NCBI GenBank assembly: GCA_937927725.1
Contig: CALBSE010000010.1
Location: forward strand, 23,472-87,471
DNA: 64,000 nt
Direction of reading: 5' to 3'
DNA from: an uncultured Actinomycetes bacterium
GTDB lineage: Bacteria; Actinomycetota; Acidimicrobiia; Acidimicrobiales; Acidimicrobilacustridaceae
Shown: piece after piece, positions 61,729-64,000 of the stretch
Layout of the letters: every line of letters begins with the position of its first letter
Numbering within the stretch: position 1 is the first letter of the stretch
The notes under the pieces: generated by a model
Told to the model about the DNA's origin: nothing
What the model saw: only the letters and a program-made list of their open reading frames with translations
The model's database searches: none
Made by a program: the position numbers and the translations under genes

Positions 61729-62835
61729 ATGGAGCGATGTCATCGGGTTGCGATCACCCTCGAGCAGTGCTGGCACGCCGTCCCCGGCGGCACGGCCCGC
61801 GCCGCCCTTGGGAGCGTCTCGGCATTACAACGGTGTACTGATCTTGAACTCGTTGGGATAAGTGCACGGCATCGCCAGCCACCAGCTCCCGCGTGGGTTC
61901 CGTCGATCGAAGTCAAACAATTGCCCCTGCCGCGTTTGGCCCTCTACGAATCGTGGCATCGGCTGCGGTGGCCCGACGTGGAGCACGCGACCGGCCGAGT
62001 CGACGTTATTCACGCGACTGGTATGGCCATGCCCCCGGCAAGCGTGCCAATTGTTGTGACCGTTCATGACCTTGCGTTTCTGCAGAATCCGTCGCAATTC
62101 ACGCGACGCGGCGTTTCGTTCTTTCATCGGGCAATCGACCTTGCCCGCCGCGATGCACAGATAGTGGTGTGCCCGTCGCAGGCCACCATTGATGAATGCA
62201 TCGCTTATGACTTTGATCCGTCGAAATTGCGACTGGTGCCGTGGGGGATCGATCCACAACCGGTCGTCCAATCAACGATCGATGCGATGCGCGTGCAGCT
62301 CGGCATTCGCGGTCGGTATGTCCTGTGGGCGGGGACAATCGAGCCGCGAAAGAATCTTCCGCTGCTGCTGTCGGCATTCGAAGGCATCGACGATCGTGAC
62401 GTAATGCTTGTTTTGGCAGGCCCCGAAGGGTGGAACGAGCAGATCGACGACCAACTCAGTCGCCTTGGTTCGCGAGTCGCTCGGCTCGGGTTTGTCGATT
62501 CGGGAACACTTGCTGCACTTCAGGCCGGCGCGGAATTGTTCGTCTTTCCGAGCCGTCAAGAAGGCTTTGGATTGCCAGTGCTTGAAGCGATGGCGCAAGG
62601 TACAGCGGTCATTACCTCTTCGGGAACCTCTACCGAAGAAGTCATTGGTGACTGCGGTGTGGTGGTCGATCCCTCTGACGTGAATGCACTGAGAGTGGCC
62701 ATCAACGATTTGCTTAGCGACGATGCGGAACGTGAGCGCCTGGGGAAGGTGGGGCTCGAGCGAGCAGCAACGGTTTTCACCTGGGAGAAGACTGCAGGCG
62801 CATTGCGCCAGGCCTACGACGAGGCGATGTCATGA
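61729..62835 (+). CDS. GT4 glycosyltransferase
   Basis: A 368-residue GT-B enzyme. VTVHDLAFLQNP, VLWAGTIEPRKNLPLLLSAF and the E-x7-E region PSRQEGFGLPVLEAMAQG place it in GT4 (mannosyl/rhamnosyl-type). ATG 61729 is used since GGGAG lies upstream and earlier codons give no conserved residues; the frame is open to 61663. ATGA overlap with the next gene. Confidence 0.85.
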   Translation: MERCHRVAITLEQCWHAVPGGTARAALGSVSALQRCTDLELVGISARHRQPPAPAWVPSIEVKQLPLPRLALYESWHRLRWPDVEHATGRVDVIHATGMAMPPASVPIVVTVHDLAFLQNPSQFTRRGVSFFHRAIDLARRDAQIVVCPSQATIDECIAYDFDPSKLRLVPWGIDPQPVVQSTIDAMRVQLGIRGRYVLWAGTIEPRKNLPLLLSAFEGIDDRDVMLVLAGPEGWNEQIDDQLSRLGSRVARLGFVDSGTLAALQAGAELFVFPSRQEGFGLPVLEAMAQGTAVITSSGTSTEEVIGDCGVVVDPSDVNALRVAINDLLSDDAERERLGKVGLERAATVFTWEKTAGALRQAYDEAMS

Positions 62836-63977
62836 CTCAAGCTCCTCGTCGGCGTATCGGAGTGAACCTGTTGTGGCTAGTGCCGGGCGAGGTTGGTGGT
62901 AGCGAGGAATACACAGTTCGACTTTTGGCGGCGCTCAAAGAGTTCGGTTCTGACGACGTAGAGATCGTGCTGTACGTAAATGGTCGTTTTGGCGGTGCGT
63001 ATCCAGAAATAGTTTCTTGGTTTCTCACGAGGGTTGCTCCGGTTTCTGGTTCATCTCGTGGTCTTCGAGTCCTGCTTGAGTCCACATGGCTCGCGATGCG
63101 TTCACGTCTTGATGGCTGTGTTCTCGTTCACCACGCTGGTGGAACAATGCCCATGGTCAGAACCGTTCCCGGAATTTTGACAATGCACGACCTCCAGCCT
63201 TTGGCGAATCCCGAGCGCTTCGGTCTTCTCAAGGGGACCTACATACGATTTATTGCGCCGCGGTCGTTAAAGAAGGCCAAAGTTGTCATCTGCCTCTCTA
63301 ACTTTGTCGCGAATGATGTCGTCGATCGCGTTGGCGTGCGACCAGAAGACATTGAGATTGTTCCTTGTGGTGTGAGTGATCCGGGTGCGGCATTTGATCA
63401 GCAACGTTCTCGTGCACTTCTTGACGGACTTGAACTCCGTGATCATCCATTTGTGATGTATCCGGCAATCACATATCCACATAAAAATCACGCCACGTTG
63501 GTCGCAGCGTTCGCTCGTATCGCCGATCAAGTTGACGACGCTCGTTTGGTCTTTACTGGGGGAGCGGGTGCAAGTGATGCGGTTGTTGAATCGACAATCG
63601 CGGCGTATGGGCTTCAGTCGAAAGTCATTCGCACCGGACGAATCCCAGAGTCTGATCTTGACTTGCTCTACCGCGCGGCCACGATGATGGCCTTCCCTTC
63701 GCTTTATGAGGGATTTGGCGTGCCCGTGCTCGAAGCGATGAGTCGGGGCTGTCCCATTGTCGCTAGTGATGCGGGAGCATTGCCTGAAGTCGTTGGCGAC
63801 GCTGGCGAACTCGTGGATCCAATCAATGTGGATGGTTGGGCGACTGCGATACTTGCCCTTCTCACCGACCCGACACGACGTACCGTTCTGATCCGGCGAG
63901 GTTTCGATCGTGCGACTCAGTTCTCGTGGTCGAGCTCGGCCCAAACCCTCCTTTCCGTCTACCGGGAGAACCGGTGA
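62832..63977 (+). CDS. GT4 glycosyltransferase
   Basis: A 381-residue GT-B enzyme. RIGVNLLWLVPGEVGGSEEY is the N-terminal glycine loop; LTMHDLQPLANPERF, FVMYPAITYPHKNH and PSLYEGFGVPVLEAMSRG follow in family order. Coupled to genes on both sides (ATGA at 62832, GTGA at 63974). Sugar specificity unknown; the nearby fcl gene makes GDP-fucose a candidate donor. Confidence 0.86.
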   Translation: MTQAPRRRIGVNLLWLVPGEVGGSEEYTVRLLAALKEFGSDDVEIVLYVNGRFGGAYPEIVSWFLTRVAPVSGSSRGLRVLLESTWLAMRSRLDGCVLVHHAGGTMPMVRTVPGILTMHDLQPLANPERFGLLKGTYIRFIAPRSLKKAKVVICLSNFVANDVVDRVGVRPEDIEIVPCGVSDPGAAFDQQRSRALLDGLELRDHPFVMYPAITYPHKNHATLVAAFARIADQVDDARLVFTGGAGASDAVVESTIAAYGLQSKVIRTGRIPESDLDLLYRAATMMAFPSLYEGFGVPVLEAMSRGCPIVASDAGALPEVVGDAGELVDPINVDGWATAILALLTDPTRRTVLIRRGFDRATQFSWSSSAQTLLSVYRENR

Positions 63978-64000
63978 ATCTGCTCGTTATCTGCCCTCAT
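63974..64000 (+). CDS. partial CDS, probable glycosyltransferase (runs off the edge)
   Basis: Nine codons are visible from GTG 63974, overlapping the previous stop (GTGA). They encode VNLLVICPH, the typical opening of GT4 glycosyltransferases (LLVICPHF), so the operon very probably continues. The rest lies outside the window. Confidence 0.55.

Overview
The window looks like a chromosomal segment of a free-living actinobacterium, most plausibly of the class Acidimicrobiia (an inference from gene content and a medium-high G+C judged by eye, not from a search). Supporting signs are the ATP-grasp/Alpha-E/transglutaminase triad, a LytR-CpsA-Psr ligase, RmlABCD, FetAB, an LpdA-type disulfide-reductase homolog, PduO-type adenosyltransferase, many GTG starts, and recurrent TANNNT -10 elements 6-10 nt before start codons, which suggests leaderless mRNAs. 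I see no rRNA, tRNA, CRISPR array, insertion sequence, phage gene or origin. Genes are packed tightly: the longest gene-free stretch is about 130 nt, so no gap of more than 300 bases exists. Many neighbours overlap by ATGA or GTGA.

Layout. 129-3549: circularly permuted ATP-grasp, Alpha-E and transglutaminase proteins, a known but poorly understood peptide-modification-type operon. 3620-8145: dihydrolipoamide dehydrogenase (E3), a 2-oxoacid dehydrogenase E2, and a single polypeptide fusing octanoyltransferase (LipB) to lipoyl synthase (LipA). 8243-13513: four translationally coupled genes (repeat-bearing glycosyltransferase, second glycosyltransferase, AlgX/AlgJ-like SGNH protein, sulfotransferase-like protein) that look like a surface-glycan decoration cassette. 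13545-21881: M24 peptidase, membrane protein, cobalamin-dependent MetH, cobalamin adenosyltransferase, leucyl aminopeptidase and an unknown protein. 22009-28368: DUF2304/GT2 pair, sirtuin, a MoeB/ThiF-like E1 enzyme with an N-terminal rhodanese domain, a PLC-X-domain lipoprotein, a flippase-like protein and a methyltransferase.

28433-47184 is the main cell-surface glycan locus: two secreted cell-wall proteins that share a roughly 105-residue tandem repeat (nine copies in all; one protein has a GH25 lysozyme domain), dTDP-rhamnose genes rmlA, rmlC, rmlB and rmlD, several glycosyltransferases, a large membrane protein, a Wzm/Wzt-type ABC exporter, and a two-gene minus-strand operon (coiled-coil protein plus GT2). 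A second glycan cluster (GDP-fucose synthase and GT4 enzymes) starts at 60659 and runs off the right edge.

Between them lie metabolic genes: methylmalonyl-CoA mutase with its chaperone MeaB, FetAB, a disulfide-reductase-like flavoprotein lacking one redox cysteine, an RDD protein, a DapB-like oxidoreductase, the biotin carboxylase/BCCP subunit divergent from biotin ligase by only 8 bp, PabB/PabC for 4-aminobenzoate, and an LCP ligase. Functionally, the biotin carboxylase (if propionyl-CoA specific), mutase, MeaB and adenosyltransferase form a propionyl-CoA to succinyl-CoA route that shares vitamin B12 with MetH.

The most notable observations are the LipB-LipA fusion, the shared repeat family around rmlA, two pho-box-like direct repeats at distant promoters, the leaderless-promoter pattern, and the acylation/sulfation-type glycan cassette.
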